Source: CAVZCK01 sp963798805 (GTDB lineage Bacteria; Pseudomonadota; Alphaproteobacteria; Rhizobiales; Rhodomicrobiaceae). Taken from it: a DNA stretch of 64,000 nt. Each line of letters opens with the position of its first letter. The first letter of the stretch is position 1. Location of the stretch: the NCBI GenBank assembly GCA_963798805.1, contig CAWCVC010000011.1:682001-746000 (forward strand), written 5' to 3'. Positions 26,150 through 34,381 of the stretch are shown piece by piece. The translations under genes were made by a program, and so were the position numbers. Below the pieces are notes generated by a model. That model saw only the letters and a program-made list of their open reading frames with translations. It was not told where the DNA came from and did not search any database.

Positions 26150-26995
26150 TGTAGCACAAGCCTTTGAGATGACTTAGGATTTGGTTGCTGAAGCCGGTCC
26201 GCATCATTTTTGAAGGGAGCCCATCCGCCATGTACGATTCTACGCTGGCGTTGCCTGGTCTGTCACCGGTTCTTCGCAAAGGGGTCGTGGCGCGATTTGA
26301 CGGCGGGCGTTTGTCGTCGGACGCGGGTGTTTTGGTGCTGCGGGAGGTCGAGCAACGTCTTGGTGTCGCCGAGCGGCTGGCGGGTTGCATCGCGGATCCG
26401 CGCGCGCAGGCTCAGGTCGTTCACGGCCTCGCCGATATGATCCGGTTCCGCATGCTGATGATCGCCGCCGGCTATGAGGACGGCAACGATGCGTCAAACC
26501 TGCGCTCCGATCCGGCTTTCAAGCTGGCGCAAGGTGCGCTGCCATCCGGTCCCGATCTCGCCTCGCAGCCCACCATCTCGCGCCTGGAGAACCTGCCCAA
26601 TCCGCGTTCTCTGCTACGTATGGGCCGGGCGCTGATCGATCTCTACTGCGCCTCTTTCCGGCGAGTACCCAAGAGCATCGTGCTCGATCTCGACGATACG
26701 TTCGATGCCGTACATGGCGGCCAGCAACTGCGTCTGTTCAACGCGCATCACCACGAATATGGCTTCCGGCCGATCGTGGTGTTTGACGGCGACGGCCGGT
26801 TCGTGACCGCCCTGCTGCGGCCGGCCAAGCGCCCCAAAGGGACCGAGATCCGCGCGTTCCTGCGCCGCCTGCTCCGTGCGATCCGCACCAACTGGCCAAA
26901 CACCCAGATCCTGATCCGGGCCGACAGCCATTATTGTTGTCCCGAGGTGATCGACTTCTGCCGGGCGAACGGTCTCGATTTCATCCTCGGCGTCG
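26150..26995 (+). mobile_element. Second IS1380-type element, right-truncated
   Basis: A different IS1380-family element from the three copies nearby; its left end is near 26150 (approximate, no partner repeat to compare). It is cut at ~26995, where an IS630 fragment of opposite orientation starts. Confidence 0.7.
26230..26995 (+). pseudogene. IS1380-family transposase, N-terminal part
   Basis: The ATG at 26230 has a GAAGGGAG site. RKGVVARFDGGRLSSDAGVLVL, the acidic LDLDDTFDAVHGGQQL and IRADSHYCCPEVI align with the same blocks of the 28069 transposase at clearly lower similarity. After FILGVGG (~26995) the frame enters unrelated, reversed IS630 sequence and forms a meaningless 437-residue chimera ending at 27498. 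The C-terminal part and right end are absent. Confidence 0.85.
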
Positions 26996-27503
26996 GCGGA
27001 TCGAGATACAGCCCCACGACATCGCGTACCTTCTCGACGAATTGCGGGTCGGTCGACAGCTTGAACGTCTCGGTGCGATGCGGCTGCAAGCAAAAGGCCC
27101 GCCAGATCCGGTGCACCGACGATGCCGATATGCCCGACGCTTTCGCCATGCCTCGCGTGCTCCAATGTGTCGCGTCCGAGGGCTTGGCCTCGAGCGTTCT
27201 GGTGACAATCTCCTCGATCCGATCATCGCCGATCTTGCGCGGCGCACCGCATCTTGGCTCGTCGCCGAGGCCATCAAGACGATGCCTGGCGAACCGCTCG
27301 CGCCAAATCCGGACGGTCTGGCGCGTAACGCCCACCGCAGACGCGATCTGGCAATTGTTCTCCCCGTCCGCCGCGCGCAGGATGATTTCGGCCCGTTGCG
27401 CATCCGCACGCGCGATCTTGCGCCGACGGACGCAGTCCGCGCTCAGCTGGATCATGCTCGGTTTTCCACTCGCCATCATCGCCCCCGCGAATCGCTGATC
27501 CAA
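26996..27503 (-). pseudogene. IS630 transposase, N-terminal part
   Basis: Helix-turn-helix region (CQIASAVGVTRQTVRIWRERFARH), the RKIGDDRIEEIV linker and THWSTRGMAKASGISASSVHRIWRAF are typical of the IS630 N-terminus. It ends at VGLYLDPPT, just before the first catalytic Asp, where IS1380 sequence begins on the other strand. Confidence 0.85.
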
Positions 27504-27558
27504 TACAGGGAATCACAGCGACAAATAGCTGGATAGAAATTTCCGAAACAGGACACTA
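26996..27558 (-). mobile_element. IS630-family fragment (second type)
   Basis: Runs from the chimeric junction at ~26996 to an end reading CTAGTGTCCTGTTTCGG on the minus strand (TA at 27557-27558), typical of an IS630 terminus. The other end is missing. It differs from the IS630 at 24184. Confidence 0.75.
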
Positions 27559-27747
27559 GTCGATCATGGCAGCGCGACCTCGCTAGCCTCAATTCGATCC
27601 GCGGCTTCATGTCCGAATGGTCCGTTTCGGATTATTCGGAGTCATCAACGCTGCACGCAATGACGGCCATGTGACCCCGAGCCGAACTCGCCAACCGAAA
27701 CGCCAAGCAACTCGCGACCAAGAAAGCGGACGTTCGACAGTGGCCGC
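27559..27747. other. Intergenic between IS fragments
   Basis: 189 bases, no gene pattern recognised; likely further transposon debris. Confidence 0.4.
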
Positions 27748-27984
27748 GTGACGCATGAGTTGCGCGCCTGTCGTCAGATCAATCTGGAGATTCCCATATC
27801 GGAAAGTTTGTTGCGCTGCTCAACCAAGCGCTGGATCGTGGAGCGAACCATCGGCTGGCCCAATCGCTGCCACTGCCTGACCAAAGACCAGGAATGTCAT
27901 TGGAATGCCATGGCCCTTCCTGCGCCGGGTCTCGGTCAGGCTGATGGTAAAAGCTCTATCAGAAAAGCATATAATCTCGGCTAA
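27748..27984 (+). pseudogene. IS5-type transposase, C-terminal relic
   Basis: RWIVERTIGWPNRCHCLTKDQECHW is the conserved C-terminal block of IS5-group transposases (RWVVERTxxWLNRxRRLxKDxE), including the catalytic Glu of the Y-(2)-R-(3)-E motif. The rest of the gene is missing, and substitutions (P for L, C for R) suggest age. Confidence 0.7.
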
Positions 27985-27993
27985 ACTCTAGCA

Positions 27994-29650
27994 CTAGCCG
28001 ATCTTATTCAGCCGCAGTTAGAAATTGCGCTGGCGAATGTGGCGCAAGGCATTGAACTTGCGTAGGAAATGGGTGTCGCAGCCATCCTATGCGCGCCGCA
28101 GCGCAGAGCCACACCCGCCATGACCGACGATAGCCCGCTCACCGTTCCCTATCCAGCCGTGTCGCGCAAGAAAGTCACAGCTGCCTTCGATGGCGGTCGT
28201 CTCTCCTCCGACAGCGGCGTCATGCTGCTCGCGCTTGCCGAGCGTCGGCGGGCTCTCTCCCAAACTCTCGCTGCTTTGATCGCCGACCGGCGCGATCGGG
28301 CGCATATTACGCACACAGTTGAGGACATACTGAAAGGGCGCATGTTGGCGATCGCCTGCGGCTACGCGGATGGCAATGACTTCGACTGGCTGCGCTGCGA
28401 TGCCGCCTTCAAGCTTGCCTGCGGGCGGCTGCCCGACACGGGCAATGATCTATGCTCGCAGCCGACCATCTCGCGCTGGGAGAACGCGCCGACGCTGAAG
28501 GAGATCATCCGCCTGACCTATGCGCTCGTCGACATCTGGTGCCGGAGCTACAAGATGCCGCCGGCATCGGTGGTGCTGGACATCGATGACACGCTCGACG
28601 TGGTGCACGGTCATCAGAAACTGTCGGAATGGAACGCCCATTACGACGAGCGCTGCTTTCTGCCGATCCACATCTATGAGACAGCGACGGGCCGCCCGGT
28701 CACCATGATCCTGCGTCCGGGCAAGACGCCCTCAGGCAAGGAAGTCCGTGGATTACTGCGCCGTCTGATCAATCGCATTCGCCGGCATTGGTCCGATACG
28801 CGCATCACCATTCGTGGCGATAGTCACTACGGCCGAGAAGAAGTTATGAGCTGGTGTGAGGCCAATGGCATCGACTATGTCTTCGGCTTTGCTGGCAATA
28901 CCGTGCTCGACCGCTTGGTCGAACCGGAGGCCGATGATATCCGGACGCGCCGCGCCGAGGAGCAACTTGCCGTTCTGCGCGGCTTCGCCGAAACGCGCTA
29001 TGCGGCAAAATCCTGGGCCAGGGAGCGCCGTGTTGTGGCACGTATCGAGGCGAGCGCCAGTCATGAGGACGACATGCTCCGCCGCGGGCTCGACATCCGC
29101 TATGCCGTCACCTCGCTGGCGAAAGGCAACGCCGAGCACATCTATGCGACCCTCTACTGCGAGAGGGGACAGGCAGAGAATCTGATCAAGCAACATAAAG
29201 CGCAACTCGCATCCGATCGCACCAGCTGCCGATCGCCGCTTGCTAATCAGATGCGGCTCATTCTGCACACCGCCGCCTATTGGCTGATGCTCGATGTGCG
29301 CGATTGCGTGCCGTCCTGGCATCCTTTGCGGCAAAGCGAGTTCGCCAGCATTCGCCTGCGCCTGCTGAAAATCGCCGGACGTTTCGTCGAGACCGCGAGC
29401 CGCATCCGTGTGGCACTCGCCTCGTGCTGCCCGGAGGCCGAGCTGTTCAGCCTCGTTGCCTTCCGGCTGCAATCGTCCGGGCCATGAATGGTGGGGCATG
29501 ACCGCCCCAGGAGCCCGGACCATCCACCTTCAGCGCGTCGACAGCGTACTCGAGCCGATCAGCCTGCCGGACGTGTCCGCACAGGACGGATCACCTCGCC
29601 CAGCAAGAACGGAAAGAAGATAGCCTGCTCGGACGCATAAGAACGGCTAG
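27994..29650 (+). mobile_element. IS1380-family element, full copy A
   Basis: 1,657 bases with imperfect terminal repeats CTAGCCGATCTTAT (left) and CTAGCCGTTCTTAT (complement of the right end). Flanks AGCA (left) and ACCA (right) are not a target duplication. Practically identical to copy B in opposite orientation at 30941-32597. Confidence 0.94.
28069..29487 (+). CDS. IS1380-family transposase
   Basis: 472 residues (or 455 from the ATG at 28120). A DDE-type enzyme: SRKKVTAAFDGGRLSSDSGVML near the N-terminus, VLDIDDTLDVVHG and IRGDSHYGREEV as acidic motifs, and a C-terminal YWLMLDVRD block. The frame is intact and fills the element. Since copy B encodes the same protein, recent activity or homogenisation by recombination is likely. 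Confidence 0.93.
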   Translation: MGVAAILCAPQRRATPAMTDDSPLTVPYPAVSRKKVTAAFDGGRLSSDSGVMLLALAERRRALSQTLAALIADRRDRAHITHTVEDILKGRMLAIACGYADGNDFDWLRCDAAFKLACGRLPDTGNDLCSQPTISRWENAPTLKEIIRLTYALVDIWCRSYKMPPASVVLDIDDTLDVVHGHQKLSEWNAHYDERCFLPIHIYETATGRPVTMILRPGKTPSGKEVRGLLRRLINRIRRHWSDTRITIRGDSHYGREEVMSWCEANGIDYVFGFAGNTVLDRLVEPEADDIRTRRAEEQLAVLRGFAETRYAAKSWARERRVVARIEASASHEDDMLRRGLDIRYAVTSLAKGNAEHIYATLYCERGQAENLIKQHKAQLASDRTSCRSPLANQMRLILHTAAYWLMLDVRDCVPSWHPLRQSEFASIRLRLLKIAGRFVETASRIRVALASCCPEAELFSLVAFRLQSSGP

Positions 29651-29784
29651 ACCATCATGTCCGCCGGGGATTGGGGATCGAAGATAGGTGACCCGCCCCG
29701 ACGTGTCGACTAAGGCGCAAGAGTAAGCGCAACGGGGGTTGCTTGGCGAGAGCGAAGCCGAGCCCCAGACACGAGGAGCGGATC
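29651..29784 (+). ncRNA. Candidate IS110 bridge-RNA leader
   Basis: Non-coding leader of the recombinase gene. It can fold into consecutive hairpins, e.g. AGCGCAAC/GGTTGCTT (~29729-29746) and CTTGGC/GCCGAG (~29741-29761). IS110-group elements are known to express from this place a bispecific guide (bridge) RNA pairing with target and donor DNA. Assignment is by position and foldability only; the guide loops were not resolved. Confidence 0.4.
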
Positions 29785-30894
29785 ATGACGGAGACTATCA
29801 TTTTCGTGGGGCTGGACGTCCACAAGAAGACGATCGCGGTGGCGACGGTAGAGGGACGGGCGTCGGCGGATGTACGGTTCTTTGGCACCATCGCGAATAC
29901 GCCCGAGGCCATCCGGTCGCTGCTGCGTAAGCTCGGCAAGGGCGGACAACGGCTGCATCTGGCTTATGAGGCTGGACCGCTGGGGTATAATCTGTATCGC
30001 CTGGCCACGAATCTGGGCCACCGCTGCGACGTGGTCGCACCGTCGCTGATCCCGAAGAAAGCCGGGGATAAGGTCAAGACCGACCGGCGCGATGCGATGA
30101 TGCTGGCCCAGTTGCTGCGGGCAGGCCAACTGACCGAAGTGTGGGTTCCTGACGAGGCGCATGAGGCAATGCGTGATCTGGTGCGCATGCGGTCGCAGGC
30201 GATGAGGGACCTGCGCAAGATGCGCCAGCAACTCCACAGTTTTCTTCTGCGGCACGCTCGCGTCTATCCCGGCGCGCACTGGACCAAGGCACACCGCCGC
30301 TGGCTCGGCGAGCTGACCTTTGCGCACCCGGCGCAGCATCTCGTGCTCGAGGAGCTCTTGGCACGGATCGAGCGGGCCGAGGAGCTTTGCGATCGATTGA
30401 AGACATCCATTGTCGATCTGGTTCCGGCCTGGACGCTCGCCCCCGTTGTTGCTGCAGTGCAGGCGCTGCGCGGCGTGTCGATCCTGGTCGCTGCGACCGT
30501 CGTTGCGGAGGTCGGCAACTTCAGCCGGTTCGAGAGCCCGCGCCAGCTGATGGCCTATCTGGGCTTGAACCCATCCGAGCATTCCAGTGGAGCAACCATC
30601 AAGCGCGGATCGATCACCAAGACGGGCAACAGCCTGGCGCGCACCTGTCTTGTCGAGGCGGCGTGGACCTATCGGCATCCGGCGCGAGTGACACAGATCA
30701 TCCGTGATCGGTTGAAAGAGTTGCCGGAGCCGATCCGGGCCATTGCGTGGAAGGCACAGGTCAGATTGTCGGCGCGCTACCGCAAGCTGATGGCTGCCGG
30801 CAAGCCGGCGCCGAAGGCGATCGTTGCCGTGGCCCGAGAGCTGGTCGGCTTCATCTGGGCCATTGCCCGCATTGTCGAGCCGAAGATGGCGTGA
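29785..30894 (+). CDS. IS110-family transposase (DEDD/serine recombinase)
   Basis: 369 residues from the ATG at 29785 (site GAGGAG); the frame is open to 29743. N-terminal RuvC-like domain: FVGLDVHKKTIAVA, LAYEAGPLGYNLYRL, KTDRRDAMMLAQLL. C-terminal Tnp domain: LRGVSILVAATVVAEVGNFSRFESPRQLMAYLGLNPSEHSSG and KTGNSLARTCLVEAAW, carrying the conserved serine region. It is complete and apparently functional. Works with a bridge RNA rather than terminal repeats. Confidence 0.93.
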   Translation: MTETIIFVGLDVHKKTIAVATVEGRASADVRFFGTIANTPEAIRSLLRKLGKGGQRLHLAYEAGPLGYNLYRLATNLGHRCDVVAPSLIPKKAGDKVKTDRRDAMMLAQLLRAGQLTEVWVPDEAHEAMRDLVRMRSQAMRDLRKMRQQLHSFLLRHARVYPGAHWTKAHRRWLGELTFAHPAQHLVLEELLARIERAEELCDRLKTSIVDLVPAWTLAPVVAAVQALRGVSILVAATVVAEVGNFSRFESPRQLMAYLGLNPSEHSSGATIKRGSITKTGNSLARTCLVEAAWTYRHPARVTQIIRDRLKELPEPIRAIAWKAQVRLSARYRKLMAAGKPAPKAIVAVARELVGFIWAIARIVEPKMA

Positions 30895-30940
30895 CGAGCA
30901 GACGGCCGCAATCACGCGAACAGAGGAGATAGCACAAGCG

Positions 30941-32597
30941 CTAACCGTTCTTATGCGTCCGAGCAGGCTATCTTCTTTCCGTTCTTGCTGGGCGAGGTGA
31001 TCCGTCCTGTGCGGACACGTCCGGCAGGCTGATCGGCTCGAGTACGCTGTCGACGCGCTGAAGGTGGATGGTCCGGGCTCCTGGGGCGGTCATGCCCCAC
31101 CATTCATGGCCCGGACGATTGCAGCCGGAAGGCAACGAGGCTGAACAGCTCGGCCTCCGGGCAGCACGAGGCGAGTGCCACACGGATGCGGCTCGCGGTC
31201 TCGACGAAACGTCCGGCGATTTTCAGCAGGCGCAGGCGAATGCTGGCGAACTCGCTTTGCCGCAAAGGATGCCAGGACGGCACGCAATCGCGCACATCGA
31301 GCATCAGCCAATAGGCGGCGGTGTGCAGAATGAGCCGCATCTGATTAGCAAGCGGCGATCGGCAGCTGGTGCGATCGGATGCGAGTTGCGCTTTATGTTG
31401 CTTGATCAGATTCTCTGCCTGTCCCCTCTCGCAGTAGAGGGTCGCATAGATGTGCTCGGCGTTGCCTTTCGCCAGCGAGGTGACGGCATAGCGGATGTCG
31501 AGCCCGCGGCGGAGCATGTCGTCCTCATGACTGGCGCTCGCCTCGATACGTGCCACAACACGGCGCTCCCTGGCCCAGGATTTTGCCGCATAGCGCGTTT
31601 CGGCGAAGCCGCGCAGAACGGCAAGTTGCTCCTCGGCGCGGCGCGTCCGGATATCATCGGCCTCCGGTTCGACCAAGCGGTCGAGCACGGTATTGCCAGC
31701 AAAGCCGAAGACATAGTCGATGCCATTGGCCTCACACCAGCTCATAACTTCTTCTCGGCCGTAGTGACTATCGCCACGAATGGTGATGCGCGTATCGGAC
31801 CAATGCCGGCGAATGCGATTGATCAGACGGCGCAGTAATCCACGGACTTCCTTGCCTGAGGGCGTCTTGCCCGGACGCAGGATCATGGTGACCGGGCGGC
31901 CCGTCGCTGTCTCATAGATGTGGATCGGCAGAAAGCAGCGCTCGTCGTAATGGGCGTTCCATTCCGACAGTTTCTGATGACCGTGCACCACGTCGAGCGT
32001 GTCATCGATGTCCAGCACCACCGATGCCGGCGGCATCTTGTAGCTCCGGCACCAGATGTCGACGAGCGCATAGGTCAGGCGGATGATCTCCTTCAGCGTC
32101 GGCGCGTTCTCCCAGCGCGAGATGGTCGGCTGCGAGCATAGATCATTGCCCGTGTCGGGCAGCCGCCCGCAGGCAAGCTTGAAGGCGGCATCGCAGCGCA
32201 GCCAGTCGAAGTCATTGCCATCCGCGTAGCCGCAGGCGATCGCCAACATGCGCCCTTTCAGTATGTCCTCAACTGTGTGCGTAATATGCGCCCGATCGCG
32301 CCGGTCGGCGATCAAAGCAGCGAGAGTTTGGGAGAGAGCCCGCCGACGCTCGGCAAGCGCGAGCAGCATGACGCCGCTGTCGGAGGAGAGACGACCGCCA
32401 TCGAAGGCAGCTGTGACTTTCTTGCGCGACACGGCTGGATAGGGAACGGTGAGCGGGCTATCGTCGGTCATGGCGGGTGTGGCTCTGCGCTGCGGCGCGC
32501 ATAGGATGGCTGCGACACCCATTTCCTACGCAAGTTCAATGCCTTGCGCCACATTCGCCAGCGCAATTTCTAACTGCGGCTGAATAAGATCGGCTAG
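30941..32597 (-). mobile_element. IS1380-family element, full copy B (inverted)
   Basis: 1,657 bases, reverse complement of copy A. Its right-end repeat reads CTAACCGTTC, one base different from CTAGCCGTTC in copy A and the truncated copy, which may weaken transposition of this copy. Flanks (AGCG; GATA) show no target duplication. Confidence 0.93.
31104..32522 (-). CDS. IS1380-family transposase
   Basis: 472 residues, the same protein as the one encoded at 28069-29487, judged by comparing translations. Intact. With copy A it forms a 1.66-kb inverted repeat around the IS110, so homologous recombination would flip the IS110 segment. Confidence 0.93.
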   Translation of the reverse strand: MGVAAILCAPQRRATPAMTDDSPLTVPYPAVSRKKVTAAFDGGRLSSDSGVMLLALAERRRALSQTLAALIADRRDRAHITHTVEDILKGRMLAIACGYADGNDFDWLRCDAAFKLACGRLPDTGNDLCSQPTISRWENAPTLKEIIRLTYALVDIWCRSYKMPPASVVLDIDDTLDVVHGHQKLSEWNAHYDERCFLPIHIYETATGRPVTMILRPGKTPSGKEVRGLLRRLINRIRRHWSDTRITIRGDSHYGREEVMSWCEANGIDYVFGFAGNTVLDRLVEPEADDIRTRRAEEQLAVLRGFAETRYAAKSWARERRVVARIEASASHEDDMLRRGLDIRYAVTSLAKGNAEHIYATLYCERGQAENLIKQHKAQLASDRTSCRSPLANQMRLILHTAAYWLMLDVRDCVPSWHPLRQSEFASIRLRLLKIAGRFVETASRIRVALASCCPEAELFSLVAFRLQSSGP

Positions 32598-33085
32598 GAT
32601 ATCGGTGTCCAACACGGGCGGCAGGGCGCGGAGGGTGGGGAGCCCTCGCAGGTCGGGTTTGAAGCAGGCGTCGTGTCCGCATGCGTACCGACGCGACAGC
32701 CCACGCTCGTTCGCTAGACAGAGGAAGCCCCGCGACGAATCCTGGTCATGCGGTCATCAACCCGCGGATAAGAGCCGGATCAACCGTCGTCCATTCGTCC
32801 TGTCGCCTGTCTTGGGCATCGATCAACAGCTTGAGCCGCGAAAGCGGATCGAAGACGTGCGCCTCGAGGTTGACAGTGCGGACATAAGAGCCGAAGGAAC
32901 CCCAATTCCACCTAGCTATCATTCGCAAGAGCCATCTGCTGCCGGACAAAGCCCTATATGACAGTCGGCGCAACATCCGCGGCTTTGGCCTCGGTTAGAT
33001 GTATATATTCGAATGATTGCAAGTTGAGATCCTGTCGGCTATCGTAATGCTTAAAATCAGGGCTCATTGGGGGAAATGTCGATCG
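32598..33085. other. Spacer between the IS block and the apr operon
   Basis: About 490 bases. Short frames on both strands (e.g. minus 32746-32976 with VNLEAHVFDPLSRLKLLIDAQDRRQDEW) show no family I know. It must hold the promoter of the apr operon, but no clear −35/−10 pair stood out. Confidence 0.45.
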
Positions 33086-33874
33086 ATGCTCACAACCAAC
33101 CCTTTTGCCGAGCTTTCGGCATCCATACCTCCGGTCGTCATGCAGACTTATGTCATCGTGATGGCCGTCCTTGTCGCAGGCGGCACGCTGCTGGACATCA
33201 TCCATAAAAGGAGCGCCAGGTACTTTTTTAACAACTGGCGGAATTCCGCCAAGAAAGCGAAGAAGCCGGTTAGCGGCGGAGAGATGATGTCGATTGCGGC
33301 CCAGACCGCCGTGGTCGATGTCATGGCCTCAGCTGAATTCTGCAACATGCGGCGCAGACTTGCCCATCTGCTGACGATGTATGGCTTCATCATTTACGTC
33401 GTCACCACCGCTATCATGGTCTTCGCCTATCCGACGCCTGCTACGCCCACGCCGAGCGCGCTTGCGGCATTGTGGTATATCGGCGCGCTGATGGTCTGCC
33501 TCGGCGGCTACTGGTTCTGGTTCTTCATCCGCGTCGACGTGGCCGCGGAGGGCAATTCGCCGTTCCGCTTTGTGCGCGCCGACCTGTTCATCATCACGCT
33601 CGTCCTGAGCACGACCTTCGGTCTGATTTGGGCTTGGCTGCAAACGGCGGGCAACACGACCTGGGCAACCGTGTTCCTGGGGCTTTATCTCATTGACACG
33701 ACGGTGCTGTTCGCATCGATCCCGTGGTCCAAGTTCTCACACATGTTCTTCAAGCCCGCCGCGGCCTTGGAGAAACGCGTGTCCGAAGCGAACGGCACGC
33801 GCAGCAACCTGCCGGCTCCCGCCGATGCGCCCGAAAAATTCGGCAGCGTCCTCAAGCACTCGCACCATTATTGA
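33086..33874 (+). CDS. aprM: AprM membrane anchor of APS reductase
   Basis: 262 residues with five membrane helices (QTYVIVMAVLVAGGTLLDII; LLTMYGFIIYVVTTAIMVFAY; ALWYIGALMVCLGGYWFWFFI; FIITLVLSTTFGLIWAWL; TVFLGLYLIDTTVLFASI). The related QmoC/HdrE-type subunits carry haem ligand histidines, and H in RLAHLL is a candidate. In sulfur oxidisers AprM replaces QmoABC as the link between APS reductase and the quinone pool. The position right before aprBA is diagnostic. The start ATG at 33086 has a G-rich site; the frame is open to 33017. Confidence 0.85.
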   Translation: MLTTNPFAELSASIPPVVMQTYVIVMAVLVAGGTLLDIIHKRSARYFFNNWRNSAKKAKKPVSGGEMMSIAAQTAVVDVMASAEFCNMRRRLAHLLTMYGFIIYVVTTAIMVFAYPTPATPTPSALAALWYIGALMVCLGGYWFWFFIRVDVAAEGNSPFRFVRADLFIITLVLSTTFGLIWAWLQTAGNTTWATVFLGLYLIDTTVLFASIPWSKFSHMFFKPAAALEKRVSEANGTRSNLPAPADAPEKFGSVLKHSHHY

Positions 33875-33919
33875 TCGGCTTAAGCGCCGGCCCTCGCTAT
33901 TAGGAGATAGGTGAGTACC

Positions 33920-34381
33920 ATGCCGACCTTCGTCTATATGACGCGTTGCGACGGCTGCGGACACTGTGTCGACATCTGTCCGTCAGACATCATGCACATC
34001 GACAAGACCTACCGCCGCGCCTTTAACATCGAGCCCAACATGTGCTGGGAGTGCTACTCCTGTGTGAAGGCTTGTCCGCAGCATGCGATCGACTGCCGCG
34101 GCTATGCCGACTTCGCCCCGCTCGGCCACAGCGTCCGAGTGCTCCGGGAAGAGGAAAAGGCAACCATCTCCTGGAAGATCAAGTTCCGGGACGGGCGCGA
34201 GAAGGACTTCGTCTCGCCGATCCGTACCACCCCTTGGGGCTCGATCAAACCTCCTTCCGAATACGCGGCGCCCACCAAGGATCAGTGGAATTCCCAGGAG
34301 CTCGCGCACGAGCCCGAGGCGCTCAAGGTCGCGGTGCTGCCGGCGCTCAAACCGGGTCAACTCAAGCAGGGATTGGTGTAA
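33920..34381 (+). CDS. aprB: Adenylylsulfate reductase beta subunit
   Basis: 153 residues, a ferredoxin-like electron-transfer subunit. Two [4Fe-4S] motifs are visible: CDGCGHCVDICP (10-21) and CWECYSCVKACP. The C-terminal tail (HEPEALKVAVLPALKPGQLKQGLV) wraps the alpha subunit in known structures. Start at ATG 33920, giving the usual MPTFVYMTRCDGCG beginning; an in-frame GTG at 33911 with AGGAG is the alternative. The TAA shares its last base with the aprA ATG, so the subunits are translationally coupled. Confidence 0.95.
   Translation: MPTFVYMTRCDGCGHCVDICPSDIMHIDKTYRRAFNIEPNMCWECYSCVKACPQHAIDCRGYADFAPLGHSVRVLREEEKATISWKIKFRDGREKDFVSPIRTTPWGSIKPPSEYAAPTKDQWNSQELAHEPEALKVAVLPALKPGQLKQGLV

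Larger units (their letters stand above)
29651..30940 (+). mobile_element. IS110-family element between inverted IS1380 copies
   Basis: The 1,290 bases between the two IS1380 copies hold one IS110 recombinase gene with a 134-base leader and a 46-base tail. IS110 elements lack inverted repeats, so exact ends cannot be set from sequence alone; boundaries given are the neighbouring IS1380 ends. A long left non-coding end is typical of the IS110 group. Confidence 0.75.

Noticed and set aside
26996..27498. C-terminal part of the 437-codon frame from 26185
   Set aside because: This part is reversed IS630 sequence, so the long frame is a chimera without biological sense.
27990..32601. Composite transposon with target duplication
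   Set aside because: Flanking tetranucleotides AGCA/ACCA, AGCG/GATA and the outer pair AGCA/GATA do not match, so no recent single insertion is shown.
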